Assembly: GCA_023389135.1 (NCBI GenBank)
Contig: JAEWEX010000160.1
Span: forward strand, 1-5,956
Source of the DNA: Pseudomonadota bacterium
GTDB taxonomy: Bacteria; Pseudomonadota; Alphaproteobacteria; Rhizobiales; Methylopilaceae
DNA: 5,956 nt
Direction of reading: 5' to 3'
The position numbers were made by a program, and so were the translations under genes. The notes beneath the pieces are model-generated. The model did no database searches. It was not told the origin of the DNA and saw only the letters and a program-made list of their open reading frames with translations. This document shows positions 1 through 5,917 of the stretch, piece by piece. Within the stretch, counting starts at the first letter, position 1. Each line of letters opens with the position of its first letter.

Positions 1-179
1 GCCTCGCGCCATGAAGCCGGCCGCGGCCGCGCCTCCGTGCTGACGATGGCCGCCGGCGCCGCGGCGGCGGCGGTGGCGGCCGGCGCGCGGTCCACCGCAA
101 CGGTGGCGAGCCCGGCGGTCAACACGATCGCGGCGGCGAGCGGCATGAAGCGCCGGGTGATGGTCGAGATGCGCGGCAT
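1..179 (-). CDS. 5' end of a divergent gene for a putative exported protein (partial)
   Basis: This is a reading frame on the minus strand that begins with ATG at 179-177 and stays open to the left edge of the window (59 codons plus 2 bases), so the C-terminus is missing. The start MPRISTITRRFMPLAAAIVL has a basic n-region (three Arg in the first ten residues) and a hydrophobic core of about 15 residues, which looks like a Sec signal peptide or a single membrane anchor. An Ala/Pro-rich low-complexity stretch follows (about residues 32-44), then STEARPRPASWRE. A purine-rich AAGGGG (186-191 on the + strand) lies 6 nt before the ATG and supports this start; Met12 is a weaker alternative. The gene is divergent from flgE across about 320 bp. 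In related bacteria, periplasmic motility proteins or lytic transglycosylases can lie near flgE, but nothing visible here identifies the family. I do not assign a function. Confidence 0.5.
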   Translation of the reverse strand, partial: MPRISTITRRFMPLAAAIVLTAGLATVAVDRAPAATAAAAAPAAIVSTEARPRPASWRE

Positions 180-185
180 TGACGT

Positions 186-191
186 CCCCTT
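186..191 (-). promoter_or_regulatory. Ribosome binding site of the divergent gene
   Basis: Read on the minus strand, AAGGGG sits 6 nt upstream of the ATG at 179-177. It is the main reason for choosing that start over the internal Met at codon 12. Confidence 0.4.
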
Positions 192-331
192 CGTTTTCGT
201 CCCGGCCCCGATCAGGCCGCCCCATTCGGGCGGCGATTGGATCGCTTCGTGGCGGAAACCGTCATTGATTGAGGCATTTGCATGGACCCGTTAACCCGTG
301 TCGTCAGTGCAACACCTCACACTTCCCGATG

Positions 332-370
332 CCCGGCAGTTTTTTCCCGGCCGTGGCGCGATCTGCCGGG
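332..370. promoter_or_regulatory. Candidate activator (enhancer) site: 8-bp inverted repeat
   Basis: CCCGGCAG at 332-339 and its exact reverse complement CTGCCGGG at 363-370 have centres 31 bp apart, close to three helical turns. A further CCCGGC copy lies at 346-351. Relative to the transcript start predicted from the sigma-54 promoter (about 449), the pair spans about -117 to -79, a usual place for binding sites of NtrC-family activators. In alphaproteobacterial flagellar genes that activator is typically FlbD. The repeat and its position are seen in the sequence; the identity of the binding protein is inferred. Confidence 0.4.
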
Positions 371-397
371 ACATGACGGCGCCGCGCGCAGCCAGGC

Positions 398-420
398 CAT
401 TGAAATGCAAAGAGAAAAAA
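398..420. promoter_or_regulatory. A-rich tract between enhancer candidate and promoter
   Basis: This is a locally AT-rich stretch ending in six A residues (415-420) in an otherwise very GC-rich region. It lies just upstream of the -24 element. At sigma-54 promoters, intrinsically bent DNA or IHF binding between enhancer and promoter helps looping. I could not match the IHF consensus here, so only bendability is suggested. Confidence 0.25.
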
Positions 421-422
421 GT

Positions 423-438
423 TGGCCCCGGCCTTGCA
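423..438 (+). promoter_or_regulatory. Sigma-54 (RpoN) -24/-12 promoter of flgE
   Basis: TTGGCCCC followed by GGCCTTGCAA gives the invariant GG (424-425), exactly 10 nt, then GC (436-437), with good flanks (TTGGC at -24, TTGCA at -12). This matches the RpoN consensus TGGCAC-N5-TTGCA except for C for A at the fifth position. The predicted transcript start is near 449, leaving a leader of about 54 nt before the flgE ATG. Sigma-54 control of hook genes is established in Caulobacter and others. No other GG-N10-GC with good flanks was noticed between here and flgE. Confidence 0.75.
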
Positions 439-489
439 ACGCATCTGCCCGAACCCGGCGCGGGGCCGGTCGGCACGATGGTGCGGTGC

Positions 490-495
490 GAGGAG
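490..495 (+). promoter_or_regulatory. Ribosome binding site deciding the flgE start
   Basis: GAGGAG ends 7 nt before the ATG at 503, the best Shine-Dalgarno match in the leader. It fixes the start at 503 and not at the in-frame TTG codon at 422, which lies inside the promoter. Confidence 0.8.
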
Positions 496-502
496 ACTTC
501 GA

Positions 503-2221
503 ATGGGCATCTTTGGAGCGCTGTCGACGGCGGTCACGGGCCTGAGGGCCCAGGCCTTCGCGCTGGAGAACATCTCGGGCAACATCGCCAACTCGCAGAC
601 CACCGCCTTCAAGCGGCAGGACACGAGCTTCTCCGACCTCATCCCCGACGCGGTGCCGACGCGCCAGCTCGCGGGCTCCGTGCTGGCGCAGTCGCGCTCG
701 AGCAACACGGTCCAGGGCGACATCAACTCCGCCGGCGTCGACACCTACATGGCCATCAACGGCGACGGCTACTTCACCATCTCGTCGGCCACGGGCTTCG
801 TCGACGGCCGGCCGATCTTCGGCGGCACCGACCTCTACACCCGCCGCGGCGATTTTGAGGTGGACAAGGACGGCTACCTGGTCAACGGCGCCGGCTACTA
901 CCTCAAGGCGCTGCCCGTCGACCGCGCCACCGGCAACACCTCCGGCAGCGTTCCCGAGGTGCTGCGGCTGACCAACGACATCCTGCCGGCGCGCGAGACC
1001 ACGCTCGTCACCTACCGGGCCAACCTGCCGTCCTACCCGCTGACCTCCACGGCCGATCCCGACCTGCCCGGTTCCGAACTGCTGAACGCCTCGGTGTTCT
1101 CGGTCGATCCGCGCACGGCGACCTCCGGGCTCAACCCGGCCACCACCACCGGCTCGACCGTCGACGCCCCCGGCGACCTGGAGAACGCCACCGGCCTTGC
1201 CGCCGGCGACGCCATCACCATCGCCATCGCCGGCGGCGGCACCGCGACCTTCACCATCGGCACCGGATCCGGCGAGTACAACACGCTGGCCGACCTCGTG
1301 GCCGCCATCAACGCCGATCCGGACCTCGCCGGCCTGGTCCAGGCCGACGGCGCAGGCGACCAGCTCTCGCTGACGTCGGCCGGCGTCGGCACCTCCTTCA
1401 CGGCCAGCGGCGTCGCCGCGACGGCGCTCGGCGTCGGCGGCAGCTTCGCCGCAACCGCGGGCGCGGGCCAGGGCACGGTGATGGGCGCCGACGAGGAGAG
1501 CTTCATCGCGCAGTCGATCTCCGGCGGCGCGGTGACGGTCTATGACGAGCAGGGCGCGCCGGTCAGCATCCAGCTGCGCTGGGCCAAGGTGGACGGGGCG
1601 GCCACCGGCGGCCAGGACACCTGGAACCTGTTCTACATGCGCAATTCCGACGCCGGCGCCACCGACGTCGCCTGGCAGAACATGGGCACCGACTTCACCT
1701 TCGGCGCCAACGGCCAGATGAACCCGCAGGTGGCCTCGCTGAACCTCAGCGGCGCCGAGGTCGACGGCGCGGCCGTCGGCGACATCCAGCTCTCCTTCGG
1801 CGCGCGCGGCATCACCCAGTTCGCCGACGCCAACGGCTCCACCAAGATCGTGGCGCTGAGCCAGGACGGCTATGCGGCGGGCGAGGTCGTGCGCGTGTCG
1901 ATCTCCGACAACGGCCGCATCAGCGCGTTCTACTCCAACGGCCAGATGGCCGACATCGCCCAGATCCCGCTGGTGTCGTTCAACGCCGACAACAACCTGA
2001 AGCGGCTGGACGGCGGCGCGTTCGCGGCGACGTTCGAGTCCGGCCAGGCGATCCCCAGCGCCTCGGGCACCATCATCGGCTCGTCGCTGGAGGGCTCCAA
2101 CGCCGACATCGCCGACGAGTTCACCAAGCTGATCGTGACCCAGCAGGCCTATGCCGCCAACACCCGCATCGTGTCGACCGCCGACCAGATGCTGCAGGAA
2201 GCCCTGAACATGAAGCGCTGA
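503..2221 (+). CDS. flgE: Flagellar hook protein FlgE
   Basis: FlgE (572 aa) is the subunit of the flagellar hook, the flexible joint between rod and filament, exported by the flagellar type III apparatus. The N-terminal rod-type domain (residues 1-40) includes ALENISGNIANSQTTAFKR, a form of the conserved ANxxTxxxKR motif. A hook core with INGDGYF (85-91) and YTRRGDFEVDKDGYLVN follows. The D2-like domain is visible as GGAVTVYDEQGAPVSIQLRW (341-360) and DTWNLFYM (372-379). The C-terminus, GSSLEGSNADIADEFTKLIV onward with QQAYAANTRIVSTADQM, is the classic basal-body-rod C-terminal domain. About 80 residues (231-311) between core and D2 form a beta-rich insert resembling the flagellin IN motif (TLADLVAAINADPD, then QLSLTSAGVG). 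The length is larger than enterobacterial FlgE (about 400 aa) but ordinary for alphaproteobacteria (Caulobacter about 590). The start is supported by GAGGAG 7 nt upstream. First gene of the flgE-flgK-flgL operon behind a sigma-54 promoter. Confidence 0.96.
   Translation: MGIFGALSTAVTGLRAQAFALENISGNIANSQTTAFKRQDTSFSDLIPDAVPTRQLAGSVLAQSRSSNTVQGDINSAGVDTYMAINGDGYFTISSATGFVDGRPIFGGTDLYTRRGDFEVDKDGYLVNGAGYYLKALPVDRATGNTSGSVPEVLRLTNDILPARETTLVTYRANLPSYPLTSTADPDLPGSELLNASVFSVDPRTATSGLNPATTTGSTVDAPGDLENATGLAAGDAITIAIAGGGTATFTIGTGSGEYNTLADLVAAINADPDLAGLVQADGAGDQLSLTSAGVGTSFTASGVAATALGVGGSFAATAGAGQGTVMGADEESFIAQSISGGAVTVYDEQGAPVSIQLRWAKVDGAATGGQDTWNLFYMRNSDAGATDVAWQNMGTDFTFGANGQMNPQVASLNLSGAEVDGAAVGDIQLSFGARGITQFADANGSTKIVALSQDGYAAGEVVRVSISDNGRISAFYSNGQMADIAQIPLVSFNADNNLKRLDGGAFAATFESGQAIPSASGTIIGSSLEGSNADIADEFTKLIVTQQAYAANTRIVSTADQMLQEALNMKR
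1193..1435 (+). other. FlgE insertion domain, flagellin-IN-like
   Basis: FlgE residues about 231-311 start GLAAGDAITIAIAGG, continue with TFTIGTGSGEYNTLADLVAA and end near a QLSLTSAGVG motif. The pattern (short beta-hairpin, TLxDLxxAIN helix, then LxLTSxxxG strand) is that of the IN motif found in flagellins and hook-associated proteins. It probably forms a surface-exposed outer lobe of the hook subunit. The family link is from memory of the motif, not from a profile search. Confidence 0.5.
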
Positions 2222-2238
2222 CGCGGCGCGAGCGGGCT

Positions 2239-2244
2239 GGGGAG
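2239..2244 (+). promoter_or_regulatory. Ribosome binding site of flgK
   Basis: GGGGAG ends 8 nt before the flgK ATG at 2253, within the 31-nt gap after flgE. No terminator or promoter is seen in this gap, so flgK is expected to be translated from the flgE transcript. Confidence 0.65.
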
Positions 2245-2252
2245 CGCGGGCC

Positions 2253-4103
2253 ATGAGCCTGACATCGGCGCTGAATTCCGCACTGTCCGGCCTGCGGGCG
2301 ACGCAGGCCGGCCTCGGCCTGGTCGCCAACAACGTCGCCAATGCAGACACACCGGGCTACACGCGCAAGGTCCAGTCGCTGGCGCCGCAGGTGGCGGGCG
2401 GCAGCACGGTGGGCGTCAAGGTCGCGGGCGTGATCCGCGAGTTCGACCTCTACCTCCAGCGCCAGCTCCGGACCGAGATGTCGGGGTCCGGCTATGCCGA
2501 CATCCGCGCCGGCGCGCTCGACCGGCTCCAGCGGCTGTTCGGCGCGCCCGGCAGCGACCAGGCGCTGGACGCGGTGGTCAACCGGCTGGGCTCGGCGCTG
2601 GACGCCCTCGTCACCAGTCCCGACAGCGCGTCCGCCCGGGCCGAGGCCGTGCAGGCAGCACAGCTGGTGGCCCAGTCGCTCAACTCGGTCTCCGGCGGCG
2701 TGCAGGCGCTGCGGACCGATGCGGACCAGGCGCTGCGGGCCGGCGCCGACCGCGCCAACGAGCTGCTCCAGGGCATCGCCGACCTGGAGCGCCGCATGGG
2801 CAGCGACGGCGGCGCCTCCGCCCCGCTGGAGCTGCTGGACGAGCGCGACCGCATGGTGGGCGAGCTCGCCCGCCTGATGGACATCCAGGTCGCGCGGAAG
2901 GGCGACGGCGGCATCACCATCCACACCACCTCGGGCATCACCCTGCTGGACGGCCAGCCGGCGTCGCTGCGCTTCGACGGCGGCGGCGCGGTGTCGCCGG
3001 AGGCCGCCTACAGCCAGGACCCGGCGGCGCGCACGCTCGGCACCATCGTCGCACGTACGGCGGCCGGCGAGGTCGACCTGCTGGCCGGCGGCGGCGTGCG
3101 CTCGGGCGAGCTGCGCGCCCATGCCGAATTGCGCGACGAGATCCTGGTGGAGGCGCAGGCACAGCTCGACGAGCTGGCGGCGAGCCTCGCCGAGGCCTTC
3201 GGCACCCGCACGGTCGCGGACGCCGACGCCTCCGACGGGCTCGCCATAGACATCGCCGGCCTCGCCCGCGGCAACAGCGTCAGCTTCAGCTTCTCGTCCA
3301 ACGGTCAGAACCATACCGTCACGCTGGTCAATGTCGCCGACCCGGGGGCCGCCGGGGTCTCCGACGCGCTGACGGCCGAGCCGGGCGACGTGGTGATCGG
3401 CGTCGACTTCTCCGACGCCGCGGGCTTCGACGCCGCGGTCGCCGCGGCGCTTGCCGCCCATCCCGGCCTGCCCTCCGACGCGCCGGCGGTGACGCTCTCG
3501 GGCGCCACGCTCGCGGTGGCCGACGCCGGCGCCGCCACGGCGACGGCGGTGTCCGCCCGCATCACAGCGACCGGCTTCACCGGCCAGGGCGCCGCGCTGC
3601 CGCTGTTCGTGGATGCGGGCGCCGGCATGCAGCCCTATACCGGCGAGATCGACGGCGTGCCGCAGCGCCTCGGTTTCGCGGGGCGCATCGCCATCAACCC
3701 GGCGCTGGTCGCCGACCCGGCCAAGCTCGTGGTCTACGGCGCGGGCACGCTTGCCGGCGACGACACCCGACCCCTGTTCCTGCGCGATGCGTTCGAGGCC
3801 GGCGGCCGGCTGTTCCGCGCCGACACCGGCATCGGCGGCGTCCGCAATCCCTTCACCGGCTCCATCTCCGCCGTCGCGCGCCAGATCGTCGACCTCCAGG
3901 GCCGCAACGCGGAGGCTGCGGCCCGCGTCGCCGAGGGCCAGCAGATCGTGGTCACCTCGCTCGCCGACCGCTTCGCGGAAAGCTCCGGCGTCGATATCGA
4001 CGACGAGATGGCGAAACTGCTCCAGCTCCAGACCGCCTATGCCGCCAATGCGCGCGTCATGACCGCGGTCAAGGAAATGCTGGACCAGCTCCTGCGGCTG
4101 TGA
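2253..4103 (+). CDS. flgK: Flagellar hook-associated protein 1 FlgK
   Basis: FlgK (HAP1, 616 aa) forms the first junction layer between hook and filament. The N-terminal rod-type motif is textbook: NNVANADTPGYTRK (26-39) after MSLTSALNSALSGLRATQAG. An alpha-helical core follows, containing the FlgK hallmark LDERDRMVGELARLMDIQV (195-213) and GGITIHTTSGITLLDG (219-234). A second signature, GGGVRSGELRAHAELRDEIL (279-298), precedes the helix that borders the outer domain. The C-terminus SSGVDIDDEMAKLLQLQTAY (577-596), then AANARVMTAVKEMLDQLL, is the conserved coiled-coil-forming segment. Residues about 336-437 form a beta-rich Ala/Asp-rich insert, so the protein is longer than E. coli FlgK (547 aa). 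The start has GGGGAG 8 nt upstream. It lies 31 nt after flgE and 18 nt before flgL, fitting one transcript. Both terminal signatures are intact, so the gene looks functional. Confidence 0.96.
   Translation: MSLTSALNSALSGLRATQAGLGLVANNVANADTPGYTRKVQSLAPQVAGGSTVGVKVAGVIREFDLYLQRQLRTEMSGSGYADIRAGALDRLQRLFGAPGSDQALDAVVNRLGSALDALVTSPDSASARAEAVQAAQLVAQSLNSVSGGVQALRTDADQALRAGADRANELLQGIADLERRMGSDGGASAPLELLDERDRMVGELARLMDIQVARKGDGGITIHTTSGITLLDGQPASLRFDGGGAVSPEAAYSQDPAARTLGTIVARTAAGEVDLLAGGGVRSGELRAHAELRDEILVEAQAQLDELAASLAEAFGTRTVADADASDGLAIDIAGLARGNSVSFSFSSNGQNHTVTLVNVADPGAAGVSDALTAEPGDVVIGVDFSDAAGFDAAVAAALAAHPGLPSDAPAVTLSGATLAVADAGAATATAVSARITATGFTGQGAALPLFVDAGAGMQPYTGEIDGVPQRLGFAGRIAINPALVADPAKLVVYGAGTLAGDDTRPLFLRDAFEAGGRLFRADTGIGGVRNPFTGSISAVARQIVDLQGRNAEAAARVAEGQQIVVTSLADRFAESSGVDIDDEMAKLLQLQTAYAANARVMTAVKEMLDQLLRL
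3258..3563 (+). other. FlgK insertion domain (beta-rich outer domain)
   Basis: FlgK residues about 336-437 begin GLARGNSVSFSFSSNGQ, continue with HTVTLVNVA, then VVIGVDFSDAAGFDAAVAAA and PAVTLSGATLAVADAG. Strand, strand, helix, strand order resembles the inserts in FlgE and FlgL of this window. It interrupts the helical core just before the conserved region starting ATGFTGQGAALPLFVDAG. Its role is unknown; surface lobes in this position are variable among FlgK proteins. Confidence 0.4.
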
Positions 4104-4121
4104 CGTGACGGATACAGGGCC

Positions 4122-5648
4122 ATGACCATCGGCGCCACCACCGGCCTCGGCATCCACACCCCGTCCCTCGCGCGCGTGCTGGCGCAGACCCGGGACGACC
4201 TCACCGACCTTCAGGCCCAGATCGCCTCGGGACGCCGCGCCGACAGCTTCGGGGGCCTCGGAAGCGGCCGCTCGCTGTCCCTGGCGCTGCGCGAGAAGCT
4301 GGAGATGCTGGACAGCTTCTCCTCGGGCGCCACGCTGATCGGGCCGCGCATCGCGCTGGCCGCCAACGCGCTGACGCAGATCCAGAAGCTCGCCTCGGAC
4401 ACCAAGGGCGACGCCGACCCGGCAAGCTACGAGCTGCTCTCGGGCGGCAAGACCGCCGCGCAGATGTCGGCCGGGCTCCGTCTCAGCGAGGCGCTGGACG
4501 CGCTGAACGTCGACGTCAACGGCCGCTACCTGTTCTCGGGCCGCGACACCGGCGCAAGGCCGGTGGAGATCGCCACGCTGGTCATGCAGGGCTCGGGCGC
4601 CCGCGCCGGCTTCGCGCAGGTGGTGGACGAACGCCGCCAGGCCGATCTCGGCGCCAACGGCCTCGGCCGGCTCGACCTGGCGCCAGCCGCAGCCGGGGCA
4701 TTCACCCTCGCCGAGGACGGCGTCCATCCCTTCGGCTTCAAGCTTGCAGGCGCCGGCTCGACGCTCGACGGCGTCACCGTGACCGGACCCGCGGGCGGCC
4801 CGCCGCCGCAACTGGACATCGCGGTCACCGGCGAGCCGGCGGCCGGCCAGACGCTGCGGGTCGAGTTCGCGTTGCCCGACGGCTCCAGCCGCTCCATCAC
4901 GCTCACCGCGGTCTCGGGCGCGGCGGTCTCGGGCGCGGCGGCGGCGCCGGGCGCGTTCGCCATCGGCGCGACGCCGGAAGAGACTGCGGAGAACCTCCAG
5001 GCCGCCATGGGCGCGCAGGTCGCGCGCCTCGCCGACGTGGCGCTGGTGCCGGCCTCCGCCGTCGCGGCATCGGAGGATTTCTTCGCCATAGACGACGCCA
5101 ATCCGCCGCGCCGTGTGGACGGCCCGCCCTTCGACAGCGCCACCGGGCTCGTCGCGGGCACGCCCGACGATACCGTGTTCTGGTATCGCGGCGAGGACGG
5201 GCAGGAAAGCGCGCGCCAGACCGCCACCGCCCGCATCGACAGCTCCGTCGCGGTGTCCTACGGCGCCCGCGCCAACGAGGAGGGCATCTGGCGCTCGGTC
5301 GCCGGCATGGCGGTGATGGCCTCGCTCACCTTCTCGCAGGCCGACGCCAACGGCGCGGAGCGCTACCAGGAGCTGACCGGCCGCGTCCGCAGTGGGCTCG
5401 ACGCCACGGGGGCCGATGGCGGGCTGCAGGCCATTCAGGTCGATCTGGCCTCCGCAAGCCGCTCGGTCGCCGCCGCCACCACGCGCCATCGCGAGACGAA
5501 GGCGCTGCTGACCGAGATGCAGCGCGGCGTGGAGGGCGTGAACACGGAGGAGGCGGCGGTGGAGCTGCTGGCGCTGCAGACCCGCCTCCAGGCCAGCTAC
5601 GAGGTCACCGCCATCCTGTCGCGGCTGTCGCTGGTCAACGTGATCTGA
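4122..5648 (+). CDS. flgL: Flagellar hook-associated protein 3 FlgL (long form)
   Basis: FlgL (HAP3, 508 aa) forms the second junction layer, onto which flagellin polymerises. The flagellin-like N-terminal helix is visible in THPSL-type form (HTPSLARVLAQTRDDLTDLQ, 12-31, then AQIASGRRADSFGG). YLFSGRDTGARPV (136-148) is the FlgL/flagellin transition motif. DDTVFWYRGEDG (349-360) and SVAVSYGARANEEGIWRSVA (375-394) are typical FlgL D1 return elements. The C-terminal helix ends TRLQASYEVTAILSRLSLVN (487-506), the flagellin-type C-terminus. Ordinary FlgL is about 300-350 aa; the extra length comes mainly from residues about 230-328, a beta-rich insert that contains a perfect AVSGA duplication (263-272). 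The Shine-Dalgarno is weak: AGGG at 4116-4119 is only 2 nt from the ATG, GGAT (4110-4113) is better spaced. Translation may partly rely on coupling to flgK, 18 nt upstream. Because flagellins share the terminal helices, a flagellin was considered, but the position after flgK and the WYRG segment favour FlgL. Confidence 0.92.
   Translation: MTIGATTGLGIHTPSLARVLAQTRDDLTDLQAQIASGRRADSFGGLGSGRSLSLALREKLEMLDSFSSGATLIGPRIALAANALTQIQKLASDTKGDADPASYELLSGGKTAAQMSAGLRLSEALDALNVDVNGRYLFSGRDTGARPVEIATLVMQGSGARAGFAQVVDERRQADLGANGLGRLDLAPAAAGAFTLAEDGVHPFGFKLAGAGSTLDGVTVTGPAGGPPPQLDIAVTGEPAAGQTLRVEFALPDGSSRSITLTAVSGAAVSGAAAAPGAFAIGATPEETAENLQAAMGAQVARLADVALVPASAVAASEDFFAIDDANPPRRVDGPPFDSATGLVAGTPDDTVFWYRGEDGQESARQTATARIDSSVAVSYGARANEEGIWRSVAGMAVMASLTFSQADANGAERYQELTGRVRSGLDATGADGGLQAIQVDLASASRSVAAATTRHRETKALLTEMQRGVEGVNTEEAAVELLALQTRLQASYEVTAILSRLSLVNVI
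4809..5105 (+). other. FlgL insertion domain
   Basis: FlgL residues about 230-328 contain GEPAAGQTLRVEFALPDGSS, then RSITLTAVSG, FAIGATPEETAENLQAAMGA and a closing strand near VPASAVAASEDFFAI. The order of beta-hairpin, TAENLQAAM helix and strand resembles the IN-like insert of FlgE. It accounts for most of the length above that of a standard FlgL and probably forms an outer lobe on the junction layer. Confidence 0.45.
4908..4937 (+). repeat. 15-bp perfect in-frame tandem duplication inside flgL
   Basis: The unit GCGGTCTCGGGCGCG occurs at 4908-4922 and again without change at 4923-4937, encoding AVSGA twice, followed by more GCG codons. It lies in a loop of the insertion domain and keeps the reading frame. 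Identity at every base suggests a recent slippage event or tolerance for loop length change. Confidence 0.85.
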
Positions 5649-5651
5649 GGC

Positions 5652-5758
5652 CTTCGCCCGCAAACCTCCGTCGCCCTCCGGCTCGACCGGAGGGCCCAGC
5701 TTCCTCCGTCACAGGCTGCCAGCTGGATGCTCCGGTCACGCCGGAGCAGGACGGTGGT
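5652..5758. repeat. Repeat copy 1 with three adjoining hairpins
   Basis: Hairpin A is 5673-5695 (9-bp stem, GCCCTCCGG with loop CTCGA). Hairpin B pairs CCAGCT (5696-5701) with AGCTGG (5721-5726) across a 19-nt loop. Hairpin C is 5728-5748 (8-bp stem TGCTCCGG, loop TCACG). A and B abut directly and one base separates B from C, so the copy could fold as a continuous chain of three helices. Confidence 0.8.
5673..5695 (+). terminator. Possible 3' hairpin of the flgEKL transcript
   Basis: A 9-bp perfect GC-rich stem with a 5-nt loop starts 24 nt after the flgL stop. No T-run follows, so it is not a canonical intrinsic terminator. It may halt transcription inefficiently or protect the mRNA 3' end. 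It is also hairpin A of repeat copy 1. Confidence 0.3.
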
Positions 5759-5778
5759 GTTCGCGGTTCAATCCGAGA

Positions 5779-5885
5779 CTTCGCCCGCAAACCTCCGTCG
5801 CCCTCCGGCTCGACCGGAGGGCCCAGCTTCCTCCGTCACAGGCCGCCAGCTGGGTGCTCCGGTCAAGCCGGAGCATGACGGTGGT
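5779..5885. repeat. Repeat copy 2 with three adjoining hairpins
   Basis: The same layout as copy 1, shifted by exactly 127 bp: hairpin A 5800-5822, B arms 5823-5828 and 5848-5853, C 5855-5875 with loop TCAAG. The four differences from copy 1 are at 5844, 5854, 5866 and 5876; all are outside the paired arms. Confidence 0.8.
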
Positions 5886-5917
5886 TCGGTTGCCTCTCCT
5901 GTGACGGTGCCGGTCAC

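Larger units (their letters stand above)
180..502. other. Divergent intergenic region with flgE control elements
   Basis: This gap of about 320 bp separates the leftward exported-protein gene from flgE. Its flgE-proximal half holds an inverted repeat (332-370), an A-rich tract (398-420) and a sigma-54-type promoter (423-438). The left half (192-330) is less GC-rich than the coding regions. I found no convincing sigma-70 or sigma-28 promoter for the leftward gene in it. Reading frames crossing the region are short or start inside the promoter, and none has convincing coding character. Confidence 0.6.

Noticed and set aside
37..294. Plus-strand Ala-rich open frame at the left edge
   Set aside because: It is antisense to the better supported minus-strand gene with signal-peptide-like start and ribosome binding site, and is driven by GCC/GCG runs.
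291..294. CtrA binding site at the TTAA in CGTTAACCCG
   Set aside because: Only one half-site is present; no second TTAA at the required 7-nt spacing was found.
331..345. Intrinsic terminator from TGCCCGGCA followed by six T
   Set aside because: The stem is only 4 bp, and no gene ends upstream of it on the plus strand.
472..484. Second sigma-54-like element CGGCACG...TGC just before flgE
   Set aside because: The GG to GC spacing is 9, not 10, and it would place the transcript start at or past the ribosome binding site.
422..502. 27-codon N-terminal extension of flgE
   Set aside because: It begins with TTG inside the -24/-12 promoter, has no ribosome binding site, and known FlgE proteins begin at the MGIF-type start seen at 503.
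298..858. Plus-strand open frame overlapping the flgE start in another frame
   Set aside because: It covers the regulatory region and the coding part of flgE out of frame; its His/Arg-rich translation has no resemblance to a protein family.
317..2350. Long open frame on the minus strand (about 677 codons) opposite flgE
   Set aside because: Same GC-driven artefact: low-complexity composition, no domain, and it also runs through the sigma-54 promoter region.
2121..5663. Very long open frame on the minus strand (about 1180 codons) opposite flgK and flgL
   Set aside because: It is a shadow of high-GC coding sequence on the other strand. Its translation is Arg/Gly/Ala/His-rich without recognisable domains, and it overlaps two clear flagellar genes completely.
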